In this document: piece by piece, positions 50,971 to 58,947 of the stretch | How positions within the stretch are numbered: position 1 is the stretch's first letter | How the letters are laid out: each line of letters begins with the position of its first letter | Assembly (NCBI RefSeq): GCF_006547145.1 | Contig: NZ_CP041244.1 | Location: 1,736,001 to 1,800,000, forward strand | DNA from: Actinomadura sp. WMMA1423 | GTDB taxonomy: Bacteria > Actinomycetota > Actinomycetes > Streptosporangiales > Streptosporangiaceae | Length of the DNA stretch: 64,000 bases | Direction: 5' to 3' | Program-made: the position numbers and the translations under genes | Notes under the pieces: generated by a model | What the model was told of the DNA's origin: nothing | Seen by the model: only the letters and a program-made list of their open reading frames with translations | Databases searched by the model: none

Positions 50971-51015
50971 TGTCAACGTTGGTTGACATGCCTCGAATGT
51001 CAACCTACATTGACA
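50971..51015 (+). promoter_or_regulatory. Twin operators and leaderless promoter of the HTH-ClpN operon
   Basis: TGTCAA-N6-TTGACA occurs twice, at 50971-50988 and 50998-51015, both perfect. The TTGACA of the first copy (50983-50988), a 17-bp spacer and TACATT (51006-51011) form a strong promoter. The expected start point falls on or within a base of the ATG at 51019, and no Shine-Dalgarno is present, so the mRNA should be leaderless. Both sites overlap the promoter: repression, probably autoregulatory. Confidence 0.72.
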
Positions 51016-51018
51016 GCC

Positions 51019-51348
51019 ATGAGCGATGGAGTGACGCTCGCCCAGGAGGCGAGCAGCCGGGATCCCGCGGTCGGGCTGCGGGCCGTGCGAGCGCTGCGCG
51101 AGCTGGCCGAGCGGCTGGAGGCGCTCCAGGTCGCCAGCGCCCGCGACCAGGGCTGGTCCTGGCAGGAGATCGCCGTCTGCCTCGGCGTGAGCAGGCAGGC
51201 CGTTCACAAGAAGCACGGCTCCGGCCGCCGGATTCTCCACAAGGCAGTTCCGGGGGGTGCGGGGGGTCGCCCCCCCGCCAGAGACCAGAAGGCAGTTCCG
51301 GGGGGTGCGGGGGGTCGCCCCCCCGCCAGAGACAAGAAGGAGCAGTAG
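51019..51348 (+). CDS. Helix-turn-helix regulator with in-frame repeat tail
   Basis: 109 residues. Residues 1-72 are an actinobacterial HTH protein (VGLRAVRALRELAERLEALQVASARDQGWSWQEIAVCLGVSRQAVHKKHG), commonly paired with a Clp N-domain gene. Residues 75-106 are two 16-residue copies of KAVPGGAGGRPPARD(Q/K), encoded by a perfect-frame 48-bp tandem DNA repeat that most relatives would not have. The regulator probably represses its own operon at the twin operators upstream. Confidence 0.85.
   Translation: MSDGVTLAQEASSRDPAVGLRAVRALRELAERLEALQVASARDQGWSWQEIAVCLGVSRQAVHKKHGSGRRILHKAVPGGAGGRPPARDQKAVPGGAGGRPPARDKKEQ
51241..51336. repeat. Two 48-bp tandem repeats containing GC-rich palindromes
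   Basis: Units 51241-51288 and 51289-51336 differ at one base. Each contains GCGGGGGG-TCG-CCCCCCCGC, a strong hairpin. The 48-bp length keeps the reading frame of the HTH gene. The sequence has the look of a REP-like intergenic hairpin that entered a coding region near its 3' end. Confidence 0.75.
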
Positions 51349-51350
51349 GG

Positions 51351-51908
51351 ATGTTCGAGCGTTTCACCGCCGACGCGCGGCAGGCGGTCACCGGCGCCCA
51401 GGCCGAGGCGCGGGCGCTGCGCGACCGGCACATCGGCACCGAGCACGTCCTGCTCGCCCTCACGGGCGCGCAGGACGCCATGGGACGCGCGCTCCGCGAG
51501 CACGGGCTCACCCAGGACGACCTGCGGGCCCGGATCGTCCGCGTCAACCGCGCGGGCGGCGACGTCCTCGACTCCGAGGCCCTGCGCAGCATCGGCATCG
51601 ACCTGGACGCCGTCCGGGAGGCCACCGAGCAGAGCTTCGGCGAGGGCGCCCTCGACGTGCCGCCGGGGAAGATCGACCGGTACCGCAGGGGCCACATCCC
51701 CTTCACGCCGAAGGCCAAGAAGGCGTTGGAGCTGGGCCTCCGGCACGCGGTCCGGCTCCGGCAGAAGGAGATCCGCAGCGGCCACCTCCTGCTCGGCCTC
51801 CTGCACGACGACGACTTCCTGTCGACGCGGCTGGTCACCGAGGCGGGGGTGGACGTCGAGGCCCTGCGCGACGAGGTCCGCCGGCTGCTGACGTCCAAGG
51901 CGGCCTGA
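51351..51908 (+). CDS. Clp N-terminal (ClpR repeat) domain protein
   Basis: 185 residues: MFERFTADARQAVTGAQAEARALRDRHIGTEHVLLAL and a second Clp_N repeat (KALELGLRHAVRLRQKEIRSGHLLLGLLHDDDFLSTRLVTEAGVDVEALRDEVRRLL). It has no ATPase modules, so it is an adaptor-like protein resembling the N-domain of ClpC/ClpA. It may bind substrates or compete with ClpC. Translation is likely coupled to the HTH gene two bases upstream (GGAG 8 bases before the ATG). Confidence 0.88.
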   Translation: MFERFTADARQAVTGAQAEARALRDRHIGTEHVLLALTGAQDAMGRALREHGLTQDDLRARIVRVNRAGGDVLDSEALRSIGIDLDAVREATEQSFGEGALDVPPGKIDRYRRGHIPFTPKAKKALELGLRHAVRLRQKEIRSGHLLLGLLHDDDFLSTRLVTEAGVDVEALRDEVRRLLTSKAA

Positions 51909-51918
51909 CCGCACGGCG

Positions 51919-52509
51919 TCAGCGGCCGAAGACGCCGGAGAGGGTGCCGGCGCAGGCGGCGCTGCGGGTGGGATCGAACGGGTAGCGGCGCTTGCACTCG
52001 CGCGTGATCCACGGCGGCGCCGCGGGGCGGACGGGCCGCGGCGGCCTGCGCACCACCGGCCTGTGGGGCCGCCGCACGGGCCGGTGGTGGCGGGGGCGGG
52101 AGGCGTGCTTGCGGTGATGGGCCCGCTTCTTCTTCCCGGCGGGGTGGCGGGGCGGTGTCGTGCCGGGCGCGTCCGCCTCCCGGCCGGACGGCGGCACGGT
52201 GGCGGCCGGCGGAGGCGCGGTCGAAGGCGCGGTCGAAGGCGCGGCGGACGACGGAGGCCCGGCGGACGGCACCGGAGTGGTGCCCGGGCCCCCCGCCGGC
52301 GGGGCGGGCGCGAGCCGCGTCGTCCCGTAGGCGATGACGAGGAGGAGCCCGGTGACGAGGGCGGCCGCCGCGACGACCACCGACAGGCGGCTCGGGCGGC
52401 GGACGGGCGGCCTGGGCTCGCCGCGGGTGTACCCGGCGGGCGGAAGGCTGGAGGAAGGGCGCACCCTACGATGGTCACGCTGAGCACCCGTCCGGGCACG
52501 GAAAATCAC
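51919..52509 (-). CDS. Hypothetical membrane protein with Pro/His/Arg-rich region
   Basis: Up to 196 residues. Start uncertain: GTG 52509 or GTG 52464. A single hydrophobic helix (about 43-62, SVVVAAAALVTGLLLVIAYG) separates a short cytoplasmic N-terminus from a Pro/Thr/Ala-rich and then very basic His/Arg-rich stretch (KKKRAHHRKHASRPRHH). It ends with two Cys residues (ECKRRYPFDP...ACAGTL), a possible disulphide. Secreted or surface-anchored, function unknown. Confidence 0.6.
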   Translation of the reverse strand: MIFRARTGAQRDHRRVRPSSSLPPAGYTRGEPRPPVRRPSRLSVVVAAAALVTGLLLVIAYGTTRLAPAPPAGGPGTTPVPSAGPPSSAAPSTAPSTAPPPAATVPPSGREADAPGTTPPRHPAGKKKRAHHRKHASRPRHHRPVRRPHRPVVRRPPRPVRPAAPPWITRECKRRYPFDPTRSAACAGTLSGVFGR

Positions 52510-52542
52510 CGTGACGTTGCCACCTCGATACCCCTCCTGGGT

Positions 52543-52672
52543 CGGCGGCCCGCGAGCGGCCCCACCACCGGCGCGAGTTCCTCGACCAACGCGGAGGAGC
52601 CCGATACGTACGACACGCCCAGCTCGTCCCGTCAGCGGGCGAGCGTGCCGGCCATCTCGCGGGGCGCCCTGG
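52543..52672 (-). pseudogene. Decayed duplicate of the LLM oxidoreductase C-terminus
   Basis: About 130 bp, roughly 90% identical to 53706-53838, the last 43 codons of the neighbouring LLM gene. Read in the same frame it gives REMAGTLAR, a TGA where the intact gene has CGG, then RDELGVSYVSGSSALVEELAPVV. The rest of the gene is missing. It lies downstream of the DUF1444-like gene, so an ancestral duplication followed by deletion is indicated. Confidence 0.8.
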
Positions 52673-52704
52673 AGGGAGGGTCTCCGGGACGCCCCCGATC
52701 CCGC

Positions 52705-53640
52705 TCAGCGGCGCGCCGCCTCCCAGCCCTGCACCAGCGCGGCGGTGTGGTCGCCGACGAGTCCGGCCTGGAGGCGCTCCCCGCCCTGCTCGACCTGGAC
52801 GCCCACGGGCCGCAGGTCCGGGACGCGCCCGCCGAACAGGGCGTCGCGCTCGGCCAGGGCCTCGTAGTCGCCCGGCCGCCACCAGTACACCTGCGGGCTG
52901 ATCGGCTTCTCCCCCGTGCCGGCGAGCCTGGCCGCGACGTCCTGGACGGTCTTCATGGCGAGGACCAGGTGCTGCTCGGTCCCGACCTCGTGGACCATGA
53001 CGTACTCCGGGAGCGGGAAGGCGACCAGTGCGCCGAACGGCAGCGGCCCGGGGAAGTAGCGCCGCAGGACCTGGACGTGCGCGCCGATGTAGCGGTGCTG
53101 CTCGCCGATGTTCGCGATCTTTATGCCCTGCACGTCGGTGGCCTGGACGTAGTGGGGCTCCCGCTCGATCGACTGCGTCAACGCGTGCCCGAACGCCTCG
53201 GTCTCGGGCAGGCCGCCGAGGTCGACCCGGTTGAGCGGCACGATCGAGTCCGGATAGTCCATGACGACGGTCTGGAGCAGTCCGGGTGCGAGCGGCCGGG
53301 TCACGAGGGCGGCCCGCATCCGCTCGTCGAGCGCCTCCTCGGGATAGAGCCGGACGCGCAGGCTCGCGACGTCGAGCGTCCCGCCGGCCGGAGGCGGAGC
53401 CGGGCGCCGCGCGAACGCCCGCACCGCCTGGTCGGCGTACTGGGCCGCGATGCCCGGCAGAGCGGACCTCGGGTTCCGTCCGGCGTGCGCCCGCCATTCC
53501 GCGATGCCCGCCTGCACACGGGTGCCGTCCCTGAGCGTGACGGCGAGGGTGTCGGGGTCGGGCAGCGCCGCCTGGTAGCCGCGCTGAGCGAACGCGTCCA
53601 CGAGGGCGGTCCCGATGATGTCGTGGCTGTTGGAATTCAC
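52705..53640 (-). CDS. DUF1444 (YtpQ)-like protein
   Basis: 311 residues, no signal peptide. The central part RVRLYPEEALDERMRAALVTRPLAPGLLQTVVMDYPDSIVPLNRVDL and later VMVHEVGTEQHLVLAMKTVQDVAARL resemble the DUF1444/YtpQ family, which has no established function. ATG 53640. It stands between the intact LLM gene upstream and its decayed fragment downstream. Confidence 0.62.
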   Translation of the reverse strand: MNSNSHDIIGTALVDAFAQRGYQAALPDPDTLAVTLRDGTRVQAGIAEWRAHAGRNPRSALPGIAAQYADQAVRAFARRPAPPPAGGTLDVASLRVRLYPEEALDERMRAALVTRPLAPGLLQTVVMDYPDSIVPLNRVDLGGLPETEAFGHALTQSIEREPHYVQATDVQGIKIANIGEQHRYIGAHVQVLRRYFPGPLPFGALVAFPLPEYVMVHEVGTEQHLVLAMKTVQDVAARLAGTGEKPISPQVYWWRPGDYEALAERDALFGGRVPDLRPVGVQVEQGGERLQAGLVGDHTAALVQGWEAARR

Positions 53641-53705
53641 GGTCTTTTACGACTCCTCGCGCGGGCCGTGAGTTCCGGGCCGGCCCCCGGAGGTTCGCCT
53701 ACGGG

Positions 53706-54548
53706 TCAGCGGCCCGCGAGCAGCTCCACCACCGGCGCGAACGCCTCGACGAACGCGGAGGAGACCGATACGTATGACACGCCCAGTTCGTCCCGCCGGC
53801 GGGCGAGCGTGCCGGCCATCTCGCGGGGCGTCCCGGAGAGCTTCGCGATCGCGGCGGATCTCGCCAGGGCGTCGGTGTCCACGTTCATCTGCCGGCTCAG
53901 CCACTCCGGCACCTCGTCGCCGACGACGTGGACCTGCGTGCACAGCTCGAGGTCGTCGAACCGCTCGCCCGCCGCCGTCCGGACGATCTCCACATACTCC
54001 GCCAGGCGCGCGTCGTCGGTCATCGGCGGGACGCCGAACGCGACCGTGTCGGCCCGCCGTGCGGCCAGTTCCAGCATCCGGCGCCGCGACGCGGCGACGA
54101 GCACGCGCGGCGGGCGGCCCGTCCCCGCGAACAGGCGGTCCGGCGGGCGCGCGACCGCGTCGAGCACCCGCTCCACCCTGGCCAGCCGCTCGGCGCCCGA
54201 CCCGTAGGGGACGCCGAACAGCGCGGCGTCGTCCTCGCCGCCGGGCCGGCCGGCGCCGATCCCGAGTTCGAACCGGTCGCCGGTGGCGAACGCCATCGAG
54301 GCGGCCTCCCAGGCGATCATGTGCGGCGGCCGGGTCGCGGCGGAGAGCACGAACGTGCCGACCCGCAGCGCCGTCGTGGCGCCCGCCGCCGCGGCGAGGG
54401 ACGCCGCGGGCATCGCCGTGCCCGAGGTGTCGGGGGTCAGCAGCGTCGCATACCCCAGTTCCTCGGCGCGCCGCGCCTGAGCCGCCCAGTCCGCGCCGTC
54501 CCGCGCCCACGCGGCCATCACCGCGAACCTGAACCGCCGATCGGCCAT
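53706..54548 (-). CDS. LLM-class F420-dependent oxidoreductase
   Basis: 280 residues: FRFAVMAAWARDGADWAAQARRAEELGYATLLTPDT, RVGTFVLSAATRPPHMIAWEAASMAFATGDRFELGIGAGRPGGEDDA and a C-terminal EMAGTLARRRDELGVSYVSVSS match the TIGR03621-type F420 family. Substrate unknown. ATG 54548 has GGAGG 7 bases upstream. A perfect 18-bp operator precedes it, so a TetR-like repressor is expected. A fragment of a duplicate lies 1.1 kb downstream. Confidence 0.88.
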   Translation of the reverse strand: MADRRFRFAVMAAWARDGADWAAQARRAEELGYATLLTPDTSGTAMPAASLAAAAGATTALRVGTFVLSAATRPPHMIAWEAASMAFATGDRFELGIGAGRPGGEDDAALFGVPYGSGAERLARVERVLDAVARPPDRLFAGTGRPPRVLVAASRRRMLELAARRADTVAFGVPPMTDDARLAEYVEIVRTAAGERFDDLELCTQVHVVGDEVPEWLSRQMNVDTDALARSAAIAKLSGTPREMAGTLARRRDELGVSYVSVSSAFVEAFAPVVELLAGR

Positions 54549-54584
54549 CTGCCCGCCTCCCGTTCGCCGCCGGACACCTCCATT

Positions 54585-54602
54585 TGAGTGAGCACTCACT
54601 CA
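54585..54602. promoter_or_regulatory. Operator of the LLM oxidoreductase gene
   Basis: TGAGTGAG-CA-CTCACTCA, a perfect 8-2-8 inverted repeat 37 bp upstream of the ATG at 54548. Typical in size and position of a TetR-family operator; no regulator gene is adjacent. Confidence 0.65.
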
Positions 54603-54645
54603 TTTGTCAAGGGCCCGCGAGCCCGGGCCCGCGCGGCGAGGGCGG

Positions 54646-55446
54646 CTAACCGGCCTCGGTGACGGTGAAACGCCGCAGGTCGAGGGCCGGGTTCTTCGCC
54701 CGGACGGCCTTGATCCGCTCGGGTGAGACGTCCCCGGACACGACGCCGGTCCCCTCCCCCAGCGCGGCCACGACGACGCCCATCGGGTCGACGACCATGC
54801 TGTTGCCCGCGCCGGTCGGGGCGCACTGGTCGGCAGCCGCCACGTAGACCGTGTTCTCGATCGCGCGGGCCCGCACCAGCGTGCGCCAGTGGTCCTCCTT
54901 GAGCGGTCCCGGCACCCACTCGGCGGGCAGCGCGAGGACGTCGGCGCCGGCGTCCACGATCCGCCGGGTCACCTCGGGGAACCGGACGTCGTAGCAGGTC
55001 TGCATGCCGAACACGACGCCGTCGACGGCGAAGGTCTCCGGCTCTCCGATCTCGCCGGGCCGCACCAGCGCCGACTCCTCGTACCCGAACGCGTCGTACA
55101 GGTGGAGCTTGCGGTATTCGGCGACGACCTCCCCGCCGGGGGCGATCGCGACGAGGGTGTTGGAGATGCGGTCCGGCTCGTCCAGCCGCTCGTTCACACC
55201 GGCGACGACGTGGACGCCGTGGCGCCAGGCCAGATCCCCGAGACCCGCGACGAACGGGCCGTCCAGGGGTTCGGCCGAGTCGACGAACCGCCGGTCCATC
55301 TTCGGCGCGGTGAACATGGCGAACTCGGGCAGGACCACGACCCGCGCCCCCTGCGCGACCGCCTCGGCGGCCAGCCCGCCGATCGCCGCGAGGTTCTCGT
55401 CCTTGCCGGTTCCGGGCGCGAACTGCGCCACCGCGACACGTACCAT
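54646..55446 (-). CDS. Carbon-nitrogen hydrolase (nitrilase superfamily)
   Basis: 266 residues with the complete triad E41 (VLPEFAMF), K113 (YRKLHLYDAF) and C151 (MQTCYDVRFPE). This branch holds omega-amidase-like and deaminated-glutathione amidase-like enzymes; the substrate here is open. Ends 43 bases before the LLM operator region. It starts 9 bases after the helicase stop, so the two may be co-transcribed. Confidence 0.9.
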   Translation of the reverse strand: MVRVAVAQFAPGTGKDENLAAIGGLAAEAVAQGARVVVLPEFAMFTAPKMDRRFVDSAEPLDGPFVAGLGDLAWRHGVHVVAGVNERLDEPDRISNTLVAIAPGGEVVAEYRKLHLYDAFGYEESALVRPGEIGEPETFAVDGVVFGMQTCYDVRFPEVTRRIVDAGADVLALPAEWVPGPLKEDHWRTLVRARAIENTVYVAAADQCAPTGAGNSMVVDPMGVVVAALGEGTGVVSGDVSPERIKAVRAKNPALDLRRFTVTEAG

Positions 55447-55455
55447 CCCCGCCTC

Positions 55456-57963
55456 CTACATCCGGTCGACGCCGGTCACCCGGACTACGGCCTCGCCCTC
55501 CTGGTCGGAACCCGCGAGGTCGACCTCGGCGCTGATGCCCCAGTCGTGATGCCCCTCGGGGTCGTCGAACACCTGCCGGACCCGCCACAGGGCGTCCTCC
55601 GGGACCTCCTCGATCTGGAGCAGCTTCGGCCCCCGCGCGTCGGCCCCGGTGAGCAGCTCGTCGTGGTCCTCGAAGTAGCGGTCCATGGCGTCGGCCCACG
55701 CCCCGGCGCCGAAGTCGGGGTCGAGCACGCCAAGCTCGTCGTAGCGCTCCAGCGCCGCCAGCTCCACCCGCCGGAACATCGCGTTGCGCACCAGCACCCG
55801 GAACGCGCGCGTGTTCGCGGTCACCCTGGTGACCCGCTCCTCGATCGGCTCGTCCAGGTCCTCGGCGGCGGGGTTGGCGAGCTGCTCCCACTCGTCCAGC
55901 AGGCTGGAGTCGACCTGCCGGACCAGCTCGCCCAGCCACTCGATCAGGTCGATCAGGTCGTCGGTCTTGATCGACTCCGGGACGGTCTGCTGGAGCGCCT
56001 TGTAGGCCCCCGACAGGTACCGCAGGACGAGCCCCTCGCCCCGCGCCAGCTCGTAGAAGCCGATGTACTCGGTGAACGTCATCGCCCGCTCGTACATGTC
56101 GCGCACGACCGACTTCGGGCGCAGCGGGTGGTCGCCCACCCACGGGTGCCCGGCCCGGTACACCTCGTAGGCGGCGCCGAGCTCCTCCTCCAGCGGCTTC
56201 GGGTAGTCGACGTCCTGGAGCAGCTCCATCCGCTCCTCGTACTCGATGCCCTCGGCCTTCATCTCCTGGACGGCCTCGCCCCGCGCCCGGTTGAGCTGCG
56301 CGGCGATGATCTGCCGCGGGTCCTCCAGCGTCGCCTCGATCACCGACAGGACGTCCAGCGCGTACGACGGCGACGCCGGGTCGAGGATCTCGAAGGCGGC
56401 GAGCGCGAACGTCGACAGCGCCTGGTTGAGGGCGAAGTCCTCCTGGAGGTCGACGGTGATGCGCGCGTACCGGCCGACGTCGTCCGGCTCCGGCAGCACC
56501 TCGACGACGCCGCCGGCCAGCAGCGACCGGTAGATCGCGATGGCCCGGGAGATGTGCCTGCGCCGCGCCGCGGGCTCCTCGTGGTTGTCGGTCAGCAGCC
56601 GCTTCATCGCCTGGAAGGCGTTGCCCGGCCGCGCGATCACCGACAGCAGCATCGCGTGGCTGACCTGGAAGCGGGACCGGAGCATCTCCGGCTCGGCCTC
56701 CTGGAGCTTGTTGAAGACGTCCTCGTCCCAGCCGACGAACCCCTCCGGGGGCTTCTTGCGCTGGACCTTGCGCCGCTTCTTTGGGTCGTCCCCCGCCTTG
56801 GCCAGGGCCTTCTCGTTCTCCACGACGTGCTCGGGCGCCTGCGCGACGACGAACCCGACCGTGTCGAACCCGGCCCGTCCCGCCCGTCCGGCGATCTGGT
56901 GGAACTCCCGTGCCCGCAGCCGCCGCACCCGGTGCCCGTCGTACTTGCTGAGCGCCGTGAAGACGACGGTCCTGATCGGGACGTTCACCCCGACCCCCAG
57001 GGTGTCGGTCCCGCAGATGACCTTCAGCAGCCCGGCCTGCGCGAGCCGCTCCACCAGCCGCCGGTACTTGGGCAGCATCCCGGCGTGGTGGACCCCGATG
57101 CCGTGCCGGACGAACCGCGACAGGTTGCGCCCGAACTTCGTGGTGAACCGGAAGTTGCCGATCAGCTCGGCGATCCGCGCCTTCTCCGCCTTGGTGCACA
57201 CGTTGATGCTCATCAAGGCCTGCGCCCGCTCGATCGCCGCCGCCTGCGTGAAGTGCACCAGGTAGATCGGCGCCTTCTGCTCGGCCAGCAGCTCCTCGAT
57301 GGTCTCGTGCAGCGGCGTCACCCGGTAGTCGTAGATGAGGGGGACGGGCCGCTCGGCCGACGTCACCAGGGCCGTCGGGCGCCCCGTCCGGCGCGTCAGG
57401 TCCTTCTGGAAGAACGTGACGTCGCCGAGGGTGGCCGACATGAGCAGGAACTGGGTCTGGGGCAGCTCCAGCAGCGGGATCTGCCACGCCCACCCCCGCT
57501 CGGGCTCGGCGTAGAAGTGGAACTCGTCCATCACGACCACGCCGATGTCGGCGTCCGCGCCGTCCCTGAGCGCGATGTTCGCCAGCACCTCGGCCGTGCA
57601 GCAGATGATCGGCGCGTCCGCGTTCACGCTGGCGTCGCCGGTCATCATCCCGACGTTGTCGCGCCCGAACATCTCGCACAGGTCGAAGAACTTCTCCGAC
57701 ACCAGCGCCTTGATCGGCGCCGTGTAGAACCCGACCTGGTCCTTGCCGAGCGCCGCGAACAGCGCCCCCGCCGCCACCAGGCTCTTGCCCGAGCCGGTCG
57801 GCGTGGAAAGGATCACGTTCGCGCCGGAGACCACCTCGATGAGCGCCTCCTCCTGGGCGGGGTACAGCGTGATCCCGCGTCCCGACACCCACCGCTCGAA
57901 CGCCTCGAACAGCGAGTCGGCGTCGGCGTCGTTTCCGGAGGGAAGCTCATCGATAAGGCTCAC
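55456..57963 (-). CDS. DEAD/DEAH-box RNA helicase with DUF3516
   Basis: 835 residues from GTG 57963 (GTG 57990 is equally open). Superfamily 2 core: ILSTPTGSGKSLVAAGAL (Walker A), VVMDEFHFY (Walker B, DEFH), LMSATLGD (motif III) and EFHQIAGRAGRAGFDTVG (motif VI). The C-terminal third is DUF3516, seen only in actinobacterial helicases of this type. Related to Ski2/Mtr4-like RNA helicases; probably acts in RNA processing or decay. Target unknown. Confidence 0.9.
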   Translation of the reverse strand: MSLIDELPSGNDADADSLFEAFERWVSGRGITLYPAQEEALIEVVSGANVILSTPTGSGKSLVAAGALFAALGKDQVGFYTAPIKALVSEKFFDLCEMFGRDNVGMMTGDASVNADAPIICCTAEVLANIALRDGADADIGVVVMDEFHFYAEPERGWAWQIPLLELPQTQFLLMSATLGDVTFFQKDLTRRTGRPTALVTSAERPVPLIYDYRVTPLHETIEELLAEQKAPIYLVHFTQAAAIERAQALMSINVCTKAEKARIAELIGNFRFTTKFGRNLSRFVRHGIGVHHAGMLPKYRRLVERLAQAGLLKVICGTDTLGVGVNVPIRTVVFTALSKYDGHRVRRLRAREFHQIAGRAGRAGFDTVGFVVAQAPEHVVENEKALAKAGDDPKKRRKVQRKKPPEGFVGWDEDVFNKLQEAEPEMLRSRFQVSHAMLLSVIARPGNAFQAMKRLLTDNHEEPAARRRHISRAIAIYRSLLAGGVVEVLPEPDDVGRYARITVDLQEDFALNQALSTFALAAFEILDPASPSYALDVLSVIEATLEDPRQIIAAQLNRARGEAVQEMKAEGIEYEERMELLQDVDYPKPLEEELGAAYEVYRAGHPWVGDHPLRPKSVVRDMYERAMTFTEYIGFYELARGEGLVLRYLSGAYKALQQTVPESIKTDDLIDLIEWLGELVRQVDSSLLDEWEQLANPAAEDLDEPIEERVTRVTANTRAFRVLVRNAMFRRVELAALERYDELGVLDPDFGAGAWADAMDRYFEDHDELLTGADARGPKLLQIEEVPEDALWRVRQVFDDPEGHHDWGISAEVDLAGSDQEGEAVVRVTGVDRM

Positions 57964-58032
57964 CCCTCCATCCTGCCCCCCATCGCCCACTGCCCGCGCC
58001 GGGCGGCGCCCCGCGCGACCCCGCCCCGCGTC

Positions 58033-58629
58033 CTAGACCAGCCCGTGGCCGTACTTCTCCAGGAGGGGCCCGAGGTCTGGCTCCCCGAAGGATTCCCGCA
58101 TGGAGTCGAAAAGGGGGAGCTTGTCCGCCCCGTAGCGCTGGACGCGTCCGGCGTAGGTGCGGGCGGACACGAAGGTCGGCGGCTCGGTCTTGCTGTGGAA
58201 CTTGTCGGCGTACATGACGAGCCGCTCCTCCTCCGTCACGGCCACGTAGTCGCCGGGAGGCACGGGCAGCCCCTGCCTCGCGATGTCGCCACGGGTCAGC
58301 CCCACGCCGGTGTGGCACGAGCAGAACCGGCAGATCTCCTCGGGGAACCCCTCGTCCCGGAGGATCGCGTGACCGAGCACCCCGTGCCGGACGTACCCCG
58401 TGAGGTCGATCCTGCCGGACGGGCCGTACAGACGGTAGACGCCGAGGTCGTGCAGCAGGCACCCCGCCCGTACGAGGTCGGCGTCCACCGCGAGCCCGGC
58501 CCCGTCCGCGAGCCGCTCGGCGATCTCGCTCACGATGACGCAGTGCGTCCACACGACCTCGAACGCCTGCGCCGTCGGCGCGTACCTCTGATGCAAGGCC
58601 CGGATCTCGTCGGTCCCTGGAATCTCCAC
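58033..58629 (-). CDS. HD-domain phosphohydrolase
   Basis: 198 residues. HD signature with H29, H60-D61 (CLLHDLGVYRLYG) and H82 (YVRHGVLGHAIL), plus the later D in YADKFHSK. Metal-dependent hydrolase acting on phosphate esters, nucleotides or similar substrates. ATG 58629. Single gene; substrate unknown. Confidence 0.88.
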   Translation of the reverse strand: MEIPGTDEIRALHQRYAPTAQAFEVVWTHCVIVSEIAERLADGAGLAVDADLVRAGCLLHDLGVYRLYGPSGRIDLTGYVRHGVLGHAILRDEGFPEEICRFCSCHTGVGLTRGDIARQGLPVPPGDYVAVTEEERLVMYADKFHSKTEPPTFVSARTYAGRVQRYGADKLPLFDSMRESFGEPDLGPLLEKYGHGLV

Positions 58630-58726
58630 CCCACGACCATAGGCCGGAGCCGCCCCGGGTGGTTAGGGCCGGACCGATCGGCAAGGAAGGGCGGAACGAG
58701 ACGAGGCGCGCGAGAGGAGCCGAGCG

Positions 58727-58912
58727 ATGGACGAGAGGGAACCCGAGGAGCACGGGCCCGGGGCCAGTTCGGGGCGGGAGGACCAGCCGCACGAGCGGGT
58801 CGTCCCCGGCACCGACAGCGCCGAGGAGGGCTACGAGAGCGACGCCGAGAGCGGGACGCGCGACGGCAACCCGATCGCGGGCGTGGAACTCGACGCCGAC
58901 GAGGACTCATGA
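58727..58912 (+). CDS. Small acidic, probably disordered protein
   Basis: 61 residues, rich in Asp, Glu and Gly (EEHGPGASSGREDQPHERVVPG ... EEGYESDAESGTRDGNP), no hydrophobic core, no cysteine. GAGGAG lies 8 bases before the ATG. Similar short acidic ORFs occur next to various actinobacterial genes; no function is known. It is read as real mainly because of the good translation start and codon composition. Confidence 0.55.
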   Translation: MDEREPEEHGPGASSGREDQPHERVVPGTDSAEEGYESDAESGTRDGNPIAGVELDADEDS

Positions 58913-58947
58913 GCCGCGCCTGACGGCACGGCTCATGAGCCGCCCCG

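Noticed and set aside
51241-51336. CRISPR-like repeat
   Set aside because: Only two head-to-tail copies with no spacer, inside a coding frame; treated as a tandem repeat instead.
54889-58923. 1344-codon plus-strand open frame over the nitrilase and helicase genes
   Set aside because: Stop-free only because of GC-biased third positions of the real minus-strand genes.
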